Assembly: GCF_029784165.1 (NCBI RefSeq)
Contig: NC_073696.1
Location: 190,944,498 to 191,008,497, forward strand
DNA from: Wyeomyia smithii
Lineage: Eukaryota > Arthropoda > Insecta > Diptera > Culicidae
Reading direction: 5' to 3'
DNA: 64,000 nucleotides
Every line of letters starts with the position of its first letter. Position 1 is the first letter of the stretch. Positions 56,501 to 64,000 of the stretch are shown piece by piece. Both the position numbers and the translations under genes were made by a program. A model generated the notes under the pieces. The model saw only the letters and a program-made list of their open reading frames with translations. It did no database searches and was not told the origin of the DNA.

Positions 56501-58004
56501 CCATCGGTAACGACCAGAGCTGGAATTTCTCGATAAGATCGATGCCAAGGAGATTCAGAGGATGGTTGGACACGAAAATTCGCCCGCTGTGCGTCGTGCC
56601 ATTGATTTCGACGTCGCTGACAAATTCACACACAAGATCCAACTGCTCACCCGATGCTGACTTGGCGGTCTGAGTCGCTGGAACACCTGCTGGTTGGCCG
56701 ATACGGTTCCACACTTGCTCGGACACGATAGTTATATCCGACGCTGTATCAAGCTGCAGTCGTACGGGGGTGCCATTGATTTTGACCCACACATAACGAC
56801 GCTTACACTCAACGCTGCTAACCGATGCTGTTACGCTTTTGGTGGAGAATCGGCGTGACTGGTGTTTTGATGGCTCCGAAGGTCGCTTTGCGCTGGCACA
56901 GTAGCCCTCCTTGTGGCCAACTTGCTTGCAGTCAACGCACTTGTGACCTTTGAAACTGCAGTGGTTCGAAAAGTGCATCGCACCACAGTTCCAGCACGGC
57001 GATGATGGCTTCTTGCGCTCCTCTTCCTGCTTTGATGACGCCTTCGAACGTTCTCTAGATCGCTTTCTAAACTGCTTTCGATGCTGGAAATTCCCCTTGA
57101 TGGCTTGAACATGGCCGGCGGGACCCTCAATCATCGCTGTGTCGCTTCTCAAATTAATCATCCGCTGGCATTCCTGCATCAGTGCATCCAGGGTGACGTC
57201 ATTGTTGTCTTCGATTTTTGTCAACAGCCTGGTACGAACCTCTCCATCGTTCTCCGACTTTAAGCCGCAGACGAACATTAAGCATTTAAAATGCTCTTCT
57301 GTGAGCTTGGATAGCTCGAACTCGACGCACATTTTATTCACTCTACAGCCAAACGAGACATAATCCTCCGTCGAGGCCTTGGTAACGGTGAGAGTGCAAT
57401 AACGCTTCTTGACGGTGGATTCCTTCGTGCCGAATAGTCCCTTTAGTTTCGACACCGTCTCACTGAAGCTGAAATCCTTTGGAGCCCTAGGTAGAATGTA
57501 ACTGACGTACCTATAGTGCTCGTTTGTCCCCAGCCGTCTGAGAAGTAATCGCACTTTTGCTTCATCGTCGATCCTCTCAGCGTCTTTCGCAAAAAGATCC
57601 TCATATCTGGCATACCATGTAGCAAAAGTAATTTGGTTTTCTGGATCGTACTGAAACTCCCGGATATTTCCGGCCAACGAGTCCAGAATCACCTCCGGAT
57701 TGGGAGGTACGGTCACCTGGATTGCCGATAAAGCATTGCGGAACAGAGTTCCCTGCTGCTGCATGAACCCGTGTTGCTGCTGTGCGGACTGTTGCTGCTG
57801 CTGAAGGAGTTGATTGGTGACGGCCTGTTGTTGTTGGAGTTGCTGCAAAATTTGCATGATGATAGCATCCGTTCGTTGCTGTTGGGTCTGCTGCTGCATT
57901 CCGGGCTGTTGCTGTGGTACGAACGGGGGCTGCTGCTGCCCATTGTGCTGACCGGGTGGATTGATTCCCGGTGGAACTCCTGGCTGTGAAACTGGATCCG
58001 TCAT
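53586..58004 (-). CDS. Gag-Pol polyprotein of the Ty3/gypsy retrotransposon (1472 residues, intact)
   Basis: Domains in order, with approximate residues. Pro/Gln-rich Gag N-terminus (1-110) and Gag core. Two zinc knuckles at ~337-370: CWNCGAMHFSNHC (one residue short) and CVDCKQVGHKEGYC. Aspartic protease with LDTASDITIVS (~417). Reverse transcriptase with VRICGDYS, DLSDAFLQM and the catalytic YLDDVVVGG (~698). RNase H with VSADASSIGIGA (~851) and QTDHQPL. Integrase with an HHCC zinc domain (HKGHPGIQRMK...CSHCASA, ~1075-1115) and DDE residues in HADYAGP, TDNGSQF and NGQAERF (the last two ~35 apart). A Ser/Thr-rich tail ends RFQAYQRY. All catalytic motifs are present and no stop interrupts the frame. 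The stop codon TAG (53588-53586) touches the polypurine tract. Acts in cytoplasmic particles and nuclear integration. Confidence 0.96.
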   Translation of the reverse strand: MTDPVSQPGVPPGINPPGQHNGQQQPPFVPQQQPGMQQQTQQQRTDAIIMQILQQLQQQQAVTNQLLQQQQQSAQQQHGFMQQQGTLFRNALSAIQVTVPPNPEVILDSLAGNIREFQYDPENQITFATWYARYEDLFAKDAERIDDEAKVRLLLRRLGTNEHYRYVSYILPRAPKDFSFSETVSKLKGLFGTKESTVKKRYCTLTVTKASTEDYVSFGCRVNKMCVEFELSKLTEEHFKCLMFVCGLKSENDGEVRTRLLTKIEDNNDVTLDALMQECQRMINLRSDTAMIEGPAGHVQAIKGNFQHRKQFRKRSRERSKASSKQEEERKKPSSPCWNCGAMHFSNHCSFKGHKCVDCKQVGHKEGYCASAKRPSEPSKHQSRRFSTKSVTASVSSVECKRRYVWVKINGTPVRLQLDTASDITIVSEQVWNRIGQPAGVPATQTAKSASGEQLDLVCEFVSDVEINGTTHSGRIFVSNHPLNLLGIDLIEKFQLWSLPMDNFCNFVGGTSISKAYLQKAHPKLFSDTLGLCSRTKVQLSLKESCKPVFRPKRPVSYAMLPTVDNELDRLERLQIISPVDYSEWAAPIVVVRKASGNVRICGDYSTGLNDRLQSHQYPLPLPQDIIAKLSNCTVFSQIDLSDAFLQMEVDENCRHLLTINTHRGLYQYNRLPPGVKAAPGAFQQLMDTMLAGLPCTAGYLDDVVVGGKNAAEHQRNLHAVLQRLEEFGFTIRPEKCSFGQQQIRYLGHLLDRHGLRPDPAKIQVIKDLPPPKDITGVRSFLGAINYYGKYVPNMQALRFPLDELLKNTTAFVWTHECQQAFNKFKEILSSELLLAHYDPTQEIIVSADASSIGIGATISHKYPDGHVKVIQHASRALTQVEQRYSQIDREGLAIIYAVTKFHKFIFGRRFHLQTDHQPLLRIFGSKKGIPVYTANRLQRWALSLLSYDFSIEYVQTDKFGNADILSRLINQHTKPDEDVIIACTTLEEDLRSVAIDSSNQLPLSFSMVEKATASDPSLRKVHRFIRDGWPKSRSEIKDRELARYYDRQEALSVVQGSIMFGDRLVIPTMFRRRCLIQLHKGHPGIQRMKAIARSFVYWPGLDDEIVSFVKGCSHCASAARSPPKAEPESWHPTTAPWQRVHADYAGPLDGEFFLLVIDAHTKWPEIFPTSKTTTSATIRLMRKLFANKGMPELLVTDNGSQFKSAQFDDFCCKNGIRHTTTAPYHPQSNGQAERFVDTFKRAVKKIQEGEGSIDEALDVFLLTYRTTPNRNVPGGKSPAEAMYNRPLRTSLDLLRPPSNLEPSSNRQQTSNTRSFSPKACVYAKIYDNNKWSWFPGTVVERIGSVMYNIWVDNRRLIRSHINQLRQRAETATKVQKQGIPLNILLDEWNLPVPASQVTELSEAEELEPSMSTLVAPSPSTPTIRPATVTSSSSSASTAFESAVESSPTVQLPRRSSRTRRLPQRFQAYQRY

Positions 58005-58136
58005 GGTGCTGTACGAGCGTTTTCGCCTTTTCTTGGGCGGCGGCGTGGTTATGTTTTTTTCAGATCGCGTTTATCACGCGAAAACAAATAAAATTCTCGC
58101 GAATTTAACGAGATCACTCCTGAGAATCGTCGCCAC

Positions 58137-58355
58137 TTTTGTATCCGTGTGACGAGGTGATATCTACGAGTAATTGAATTGAATTTTTCCACGGTACAAA
58201 TTAAAATAAAACTTTATTTGCTAAAGACTAAAACGTGTCTCATTACTGACTTGCTCTGACACAAGCACACAGTGACGTCTTCCGGTTGACAGACGTAGCT
58301 GCCAACGGAGAGCCCTGGTGGCAATCTTCGTTAGGGTGACCAGTTGTCCCCAACA
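58137..58355 (-). repeat. 5' LTR of the Ty3/gypsy element
   Basis: 219 bp, identical by eye to the 3' copy. It supplies the promoter for minus-strand transcription. The gag-pol start lies 132 bp downstream. Confidence 0.93.
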
Positions 58356-58732
58356 CATACACTTCTGTAGATATAAAGGTGGGCCAAAGTAAAAATTTGG
58401 TGGACCAAAATATATTTTTAGTACTTCGTAGAAATTTTGATATTTCTAGGATATTTTTCAATTTATTGCATTGTTGAACGGTGTATATTAGAATAGACAC
58501 TAAGCTTACAACAATGGTATAATAGAGTAGGTATTTATGTTGAAAAATTGTGTTTTTTTTTTTAATAAACAGTGGGAACACTTCCCTAAGCTGGCCAAAA
58601 TAACCTCGTTACCCTATCGGTTTTATTTGTCAAAAAGCAGTTTCATTCGCGTGCAAAACATCAACTGCATAAAGGTAAATAACAGAAAATTTTCGAAACC
58701 TTGAAATTGTGCAGTGCATTATTTTAGATTAA

Positions 58733-59272
58733 ATGACGAAGTGTGTTGTTCCGAAGTGCAGAAACCCTCGGTCGTCGGGGTTGGAAAATAAACCGCAACC
58801 AGTTTCGTTCCATAGGTTTCCTAGGAATGCGAAACTACGGCAGAAATGGCTCCGATTTTTTCAGCAGGATTTAAAAATGGAAACAAAAAATTTATATGTT
58901 TGTTCCCAACACTTCAGTACTGATTGCTTTATACATATAACTACGGAAAAAATTCTGGCGAGCGAAACTGTTTCCGACAGGTAAATAAATATTGTGGGTA
59001 AACATTCGGAGCTTAATACAATTCATTTCGTTCCAGCGGTTCCCAGTATTAGAACGCCAACTGTAATTCAGCCATCCAAAAGAATGAAACGAGCTGCACT
59101 GATGGAAATTCGAAAGGAAATGGAAAACCTTTCGACACTACAAGTTTCAATGTCCCATACTTCTGAAACGACCTGTGTAGAGAATATTGATATTAACAAA
59201 AATGGCACTGTGTTAGACAGCAGTTTTATTCCCCCTACCCTATATCCATTCAAAATTGAGGCAAGCCACTAA
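58733..59272 (+). pseudogene. THAP-domain protein fragment (probably broken)
   Basis: Residues 1-83 from 58733 form a THAP zinc finger: MTKCVVPKCRN (first Cys pair), FHRFPRNAKLRQKWLRFF, then NLYVCSQHFSTDCF (C and H ligands, HF motif). Translation stops at 58984. A second frame continues VPSIRTPTVIQPSKRMKRAA, the usual VPSI segment after a THAP domain, to 59272. A donor-like GTAAAT (58982) and acceptor-like TTTCGTTCCAG (59027-59037) lie between, but splicing them does not keep the frame. A coiled-coil-like patch in yet another frame follows (TKELNELRNIVDFQ). It may be a P-element/THAP9-like relic or a decayed host gene. Confidence 0.62.
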
Positions 59273-59279
59273 AGAGCTA

Positions 59280-61512
59280 AATGAGCTTCGTAATATTGTT
59301 GATTTTCAAGCAAAAAAAATTACACAATTTAGAAGAGTTGAATGGAGAATTAAAAACGGTACATAATGAACAATTAATTGTGAAAGTTATTATAATAAAA
59401 TTTCAATATAAGTTTCAATAATGTAGTTATAGTGGTATGAAACGTATCAATTTCATGTTGCATTCGGAAAACCTTTTCAGTCAAAATTGCGTATACAATT
59501 GATATTTTCGCTTTCTCCAGGAATAATAACATCAAAGAGACTGCTCGTATATAACCTACATTAAATATTTTAGTAATTGTTAAAGTTTATTGACCAAGAT
59601 TATTATCGAAATTGAAATTCTTCGAAATTTCATATACGTGATATCAATCTGAGAAGCTAAGTCTTCACTGATTTACCACTACTAATGCAATGCCAAGTCT
59701 AGACTACCTTAGATAAATATTTCTTGAGTTCAATGGATATTTCTGTCTACAATCCGGATTAAAGTTCAACATCAAAATTCAATAGAGTTCGTTCAGTAAC
59801 TTCTGAACCACCATAACAACGAGAGCTATATTATTGAATCTCGAGCAAGATCGAGTACTCAGCTAGTATTCTTATAAAATCAGGATAGTCTTAACAATGA
59901 TCTACTAGAACATACTGATGGGAATTGGTACCCTTCTAAGTAGGTATTAATGTTTTCAAAGCAAACGTATACAGCTGTAGACTGAACTTTATTGTGTTAT
60001 TCTTTTCTCTGTTGACATTCGGTAACCGGCCGGCAAGAATGCGATATGCAAATAAAGTGTACTGGATCTGCAACAAGAAAGTTATTAAAACACACCTGGT
60101 AGCTGTTGACGATCAGCGCAGACTGCTCCTGACCAAATCAGTGAACTGTTTCGGAACCGGTTCCTAGACAGTGTGCGAAATTCCTGAGCAATGTTGGCTT
60201 CCCGTTAGAGATTAGCTTTGATCAATATATTTTCTATTACATATTCGCAGCTTTTTCGTGCTGCTCGCTAGTTGAGGTTTTTTGCAATTATTATTTTGTA
60301 ACCAAAAGTTGGTTAGTTTTAATACATTCATTCAAAGTTGACTCGATTGTAATGGGCTTTAGGGTTATTTTTCGCAGGAAAATAGAGTATGTTTGAAACG
60401 ATGTTGTACCTATATTGAACAATGTCAGAAAATTTCTCAACTTACAACAACTTAATCGATTACCTGTATTTAGTTAGATTACACATTATACCTTGAATTG
60501 AAAATAGTCATTAAAGATGTAAGCAAACTGAAGTAAATATCAAAGTATAATTAGCATAACAACACCGAAACTAAAGAGTAATGCACCTAATGTACATTAG
60601 AGTTTGCTCTTACATTTAATTTGCTACTTGTTTCTCGGGTATAGGTATTTGCGCTGGTTGCGGTATAACATAATTGTACTCTTAAATCACAGCATCGCGA
60701 GTGAAGGGTTACTCAGCATTGCAAAAGTAATTTACTCTTACGTCCAGGAATAGAATGCTGCGTGCAATCTTTCAATTATGATTGCAACATCTGAACAACC
60801 ATGCGGAAATTGCATTCATTTCATGTCGTTTGTAATCGGTGTCCAGGCGATTAGTGAAGAGGTCACATCTAAAATGCTAAGTAAGCTATAAAGATGAACA
60901 GCTTTCGCAATCCATTCCTCACCTTATAGAGACTTGTGGATGAAACAACATCGCACTGGTATTATGCATTGTTATGTTTATAAATGCACGACGTGCGTCG
61001 TAGTATGACAAGTTATACTCTGTAGTTAATTTTATTCTGTTTTCGCGGAATAAAATCTAATAGTTAATACTTACGAGTTTACAACAGCAATTAATGAAAT
61101 TGAAGTACAAACCGTTATTTCAAAAACATTACACTATCAGAAAAAGAAACAAAACAGAACTGTTAAAAAAATCACCGAAACATTAGAAGTCCATATTTGG
61201 CTCCAACCGTGCGGTAAATAATAATGCAAACTGCTTTTTCGATATGCACACAAAAAAAAAACAATTTGAAGCTGTTACGGTGTGTGATTCGCGATAATGC
61301 TTGAACGGTAAAGTTGAGTAGATTACCTTGGATGATGCAGGGAAATTGCGTCGAAACCAGTTTTAGCGTTGTTTGGTTGTTGAATTTTATATCGTTTGGG
61401 GATTCCTTGCCCTCGTGTTTACAGATACCGATATAAAGGAACGAAACATGATAAAAAACTTTAATTGGTGATCACTAACATTTTCAAAAGTGATCTATGA
61501 TCATATACGATC
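59280..61512. other. 2.2-kb stretch with no recognised gene or repeat terminus
   Basis: AT-rich, with only short frames. No domains, tRNA boxes or inverted termini were recognised. It is the longest quiet stretch in the window. Confidence 0.35.
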
Positions 61513-61520
61513 GTCATAAG

Positions 61521-63377
61521 CAGAGCCGGATTTATGGGGGGGCCCAGGGGGCCCGGGCCCCCACATTTTTGGGGCCGCCACAAATTGAGAAAAAGATTTT
61601 TTCTCTTTAAAAAATGAGATTTAATCAAAAGTTCGATTTACAGTAAGAAAATTTGATCAGACCATTTCAATCTGACACTTTCTTTCAGTGTTATTTTTTC
61701 GCTAGCGCCAATATCACAACTACATCCATAAGAGCTCACCTTGGATCAGGGTTGCCACATTTATTTCTGTATTTTTGCTCGAAAATGTCTGTATTATATG
61801 TTTTACGGGCTAAAAAATCTATATAAAAAATCTGTATCCAGCAAACTAAAAATGTTGCATGAAAATCTTCTTCCTTAAAGAATATATTGAAACAAATCAC
61901 CATTTTTTGCTTTGTCCTAATTTTTTATTGGTTCCAAACTTATAATTAGGCGAGTTAATCAAATGTAGTAACTGAACACGATATTGCTTATTTATCTTTA
62001 CGTGATGTTCATGCTTGTTTTTGTTAATTTAATTTTAGTATCTCCTGCTTGGTTAGCAACGTAGCTTTAAGCTTTTAAAATTGAGCTCATAAGCTTAGGG
62101 GCCATGGGATTTCTGGCTTTAGACTTGCTGCAATTATTTATTGAAAATATGCGTTCTACAAAAGCCGAAGAATGTGGAATTATTGAAAAAATTCGCACAA
62201 ATGATCTCAGTAACGGAAACATGAATTTACCATTGGCATTGTGGCGTCCAACTACTCAGACCAAGTTAAGTCATCTGTTTCATCGAATCTTCCGGTCAAA
62301 AAGTTTGTTCTTAGCGAGTAAAACTCGTTATTCATGTCTTGTCGATCAGTTACTGTTACGAATTTTGGAAATCAAATCATTTAAATTTTCCAATTTCACG
62401 AATGTTTAGAATTGAATAAAGCTACCGTTTTTACAACAGAATCGATAAAATCGAACAGCTTTGCAATTTGTTTCACAAATTTTAAATAGAAATCCCGTCA
62501 AATATTTCGAAACGTTATTTTCCGCCTTCGTCCTAGCCTCATCCCTCTTCTTCTGCAACGATACTAACATAAACAGCATCAGGTTTTTTCACAAAAGTTT
62601 GAAAGTCGTTGAATTGAATTTAGCCTTCCAAAAAATTGATTTCATTTCGAATAGCAAAAGATTCTGTAAAATCTGTATTTTTGACAATATTCTGTAATTC
62701 TGTAATACAGATTCTGTATTGCTTTTTTAGTTCAAAAATCTGTAAAATACAGAAAAATCTGTATATGTGGCATCCCTGCCTTGGATTCTCTTGGAATGAC
62801 ACACATTAACACACCATTTGAATCGAACCAGCGCGCATGGGAGATAAAGCAGAGAAAGAAAATAACCCACAAGTTTTTTTAATGCATTGCTTTTGCTAAC
62901 TTGTCCGAATCAGGAACACCAGATGCGCTTTGCAGATGTGTGTAGTTTTTTCCTAGTTTCTGTAGATTATTGTCAGAGTCGTCTTATATTTGCGCAGTCT
63001 TTCTCAAATTGTGTGCAAATTTTTGCCTGCCTGTGGATCGCAATTTTTTTAAATTAGGTTTTTTTTCAGGTGTCAAGAAAAAAAAATCGATGATGAAACT
63101 AATTAAAAATAGGTTGCGTACGACTGTGGAGAATGAAAGGCAGTCTTAGCATTATTAAGTTTCGAGTACGAGTATACTGAAGGAGTTGAATGTTGATTAT
63201 TTAATTAATAAGTTTTCTGCAAAACAACACGTAAGAAAAAAATTTAACAAATTTTTGATAACTTTTCAATAACAAATAAATGTTTTTAACTCGTACGATA
63301 AAAAAAAGGTTTTGTTTTATTTCGGGGCCCCCGCTATAACTGGGCCCCGGGCCCCCACAATCGTAAATCCGGCCCTG
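61521..63377. mobile_element. Non-autonomous hAT element (1857 bp) with G/C-rich ends
   Basis: The left end is CAGAGCCGGATTTATG. The right end, reverse-complemented, is CAGGGCCGGATTTACG. A perfect 8-bp duplication GTCATAAG flanks it (61513-61520, 63378-63385). Immediately inside both ends are GGGCCCGGGCCCCC-type palindromes. No transposase was seen. A second hAT element is nested at 61747-62778. Confidence 0.92.
61747..62778. mobile_element. Nested non-autonomous hAT element (1032 bp)
   Basis: The left end is CAGGGTTGCCACAT. The right end, reverse-complemented, is CAGGGATGCCACAT. A perfect 8-bp duplication CCTTGGAT flanks it (61739-61746, 62779-62786). Sub-terminal CTGTATTTTT / AATACAGA words are repeated at both sides. 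Frames 62104-62409 and 62461-62697 are open but have no recognised domain. Confidence 0.92.
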
Positions 63378-63385
63378 GTCATAAG

Positions 63386-64000
63386 ATATGTAGCAAATAT
63401 CAGATATATTAAGAACCAATTTTCGATCCGCTATTTCCTTCACTCCAAAATTTTATTCTGATAGACCAGCACTACAAAAATGAGGGTAATAAATGGTTGT
63501 TACTTTGTATACAATTGTGTTATCTCCCACCAAGTCATGTTGATCAATGACGAAAACTGACAACCGCAGCTTCAATGCTACGAAACCGTAGAAAAAAGAA
63601 ACTACTTGTGACCTCCAGCATCACGACGGGGCACACTTAGCTTGCGGCACTAACTACTTCGAGAATAGGTAAGTGATGCAGCACCTGCTTAAATAAATGA
63701 AGAACTCTCCCCCCACTGTAAAACCGTCATATACTCTATTAGAGAAGAACGCTGTTTCGCTTCTCACACTACGATGACTTCGATTCAGAACGTCCGGAAA
63801 TGCAGCTAATCAAATGATTGATCATAAGTGCCCCCACGGATGTCATACAGCAATTATACAGCTAATTGTGTGTGAATGATATTTGGCGAATCAGGTACAA
63901 ATTCCAGTAGTTTGTTTCGTTGGTAATATTTTAGCATTTTATAACAGCGACAATAATTGAAATTTACGTTGTGATACGTTATCTCTCTTTAGAAGGTTAT
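63386..64000. other. Right-edge sequence, nothing recognised
   Basis: No gene, repeat terminus or RNA gene was recognised. Confidence 0.3.

Larger units (their letters stand above)
53359..58355 (-). mobile_element. Intact Ty3/gypsy LTR retrotransposon, very young
   Basis: The element is 4997 bp with 219-bp LTRs at both ends, identical by eye. A 5-bp target duplication CATAC flanks it (53354-53358, 58356-58360). On the minus strand the LTR runs TGTTGGGG to GGATACAAAA. A primer-binding-like GTGGCGACGATTCTCAGG follows the 5' LTR. A purine tract AGGAGGGAGA precedes the 3' LTR. One uninterrupted gag-pol frame fills the interior and no env was seen. The single-frame layout and LDTASD protease resemble the Mag lineage; clade assignment is tentative. 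Confidence 0.95.
52644..58614. mobile_element. TA-target MITE (about 970 bp) split by an LTR retrotransposon
   Basis: The left end is GGGTAACGGGGGTATTTTGG. The right end, reverse-complemented, is GGGTAACGAGGTTATTTTGG. TA lies on both sides (52642-52643, 58615-58616). The MITE is 52644-53353 plus 58356-58614, with TTTTGGCC words throughout. It encodes nothing recognisable. Confidence 0.82.

Noticed and set aside
62104..62409. 101-residue frame as a hAT transposase
   Set aside because: No BED finger, catalytic block or dimerisation motif is visible. The element is treated as non-autonomous.

Overview
The window looks like intergenic, transposon-saturated chromosomal DNA of a mosquito (Culicidae, most likely Aedes). 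The basis is eukaryotic gene structure (GT-AG introns, AATAAA signals), two insect-type genes, and a mobile-element mix typical of Aedes: RNase H-bearing I/Loa-type non-LTR elements, tRNA-derived SINEs, many hAT and TA-target MITEs, a Harbinger element and a Ty3/gypsy element. Species was not determined.

Only two ordinary host genes are well supported, and they are convergent. MED29 (Mediator subunit 29, intersex) is on + at 42510-43331 with three coding exons. A sugar/trehalose-transporter-like MFS gene is on - at 43480-46520 with at least four coding exons. Their poly(A) signals cross, so the transcripts should overlap tail to tail.

Positions 856-35960 are best read as a tandem array of a composite unit made of three repeat families, called X, Y and Z here. 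X is a DNA transposon-like element whose copies preserve an N-terminal region, an LDATG motif, an NNGVIEGFHR motif, a Ulp1-type cysteine protease and a PHD-like finger. Y is a ~1.9 kb non-coding element with CAGGGTGGCGACT ends. Z is a ~1.3 kb element with GGGCATC ends and a TAA target duplication in its standalone copy. The Z/X junction recurs three times and the X/Y junction twice. Each unit was later hit by different insertions: a hAT MITE carrying a non-LTR retrotransposon (unit 1), a SINE and a second non-LTR retrotransposon (unit 2), and an 8.1 kb Harbinger-like block (unit 3). That block itself holds a standalone Z, a 695-bp-period satellite, a foldback MITE and three TA-flanked MITEs.

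Positions 36000-42450 hold satellites (28 bp, ~118 bp, and ~176 bp at two sites), a hAT relic with the end of a transposase, and a TA-flanked MITE. Repeats run to within 58 bp of the MED29 start codon.

Positions 46500-64000 hold RTE and mariner relics, a SINE, and a TA-flanked MITE split by a very young Ty3/gypsy retrotransposon (identical LTRs, intact 1472-residue Gag-Pol). Beyond these lie a broken THAP-domain coding region and two nested hAT elements, each with a perfect 8-bp target duplication. Nesting order and target duplications give a relative insertion history for most of the window.
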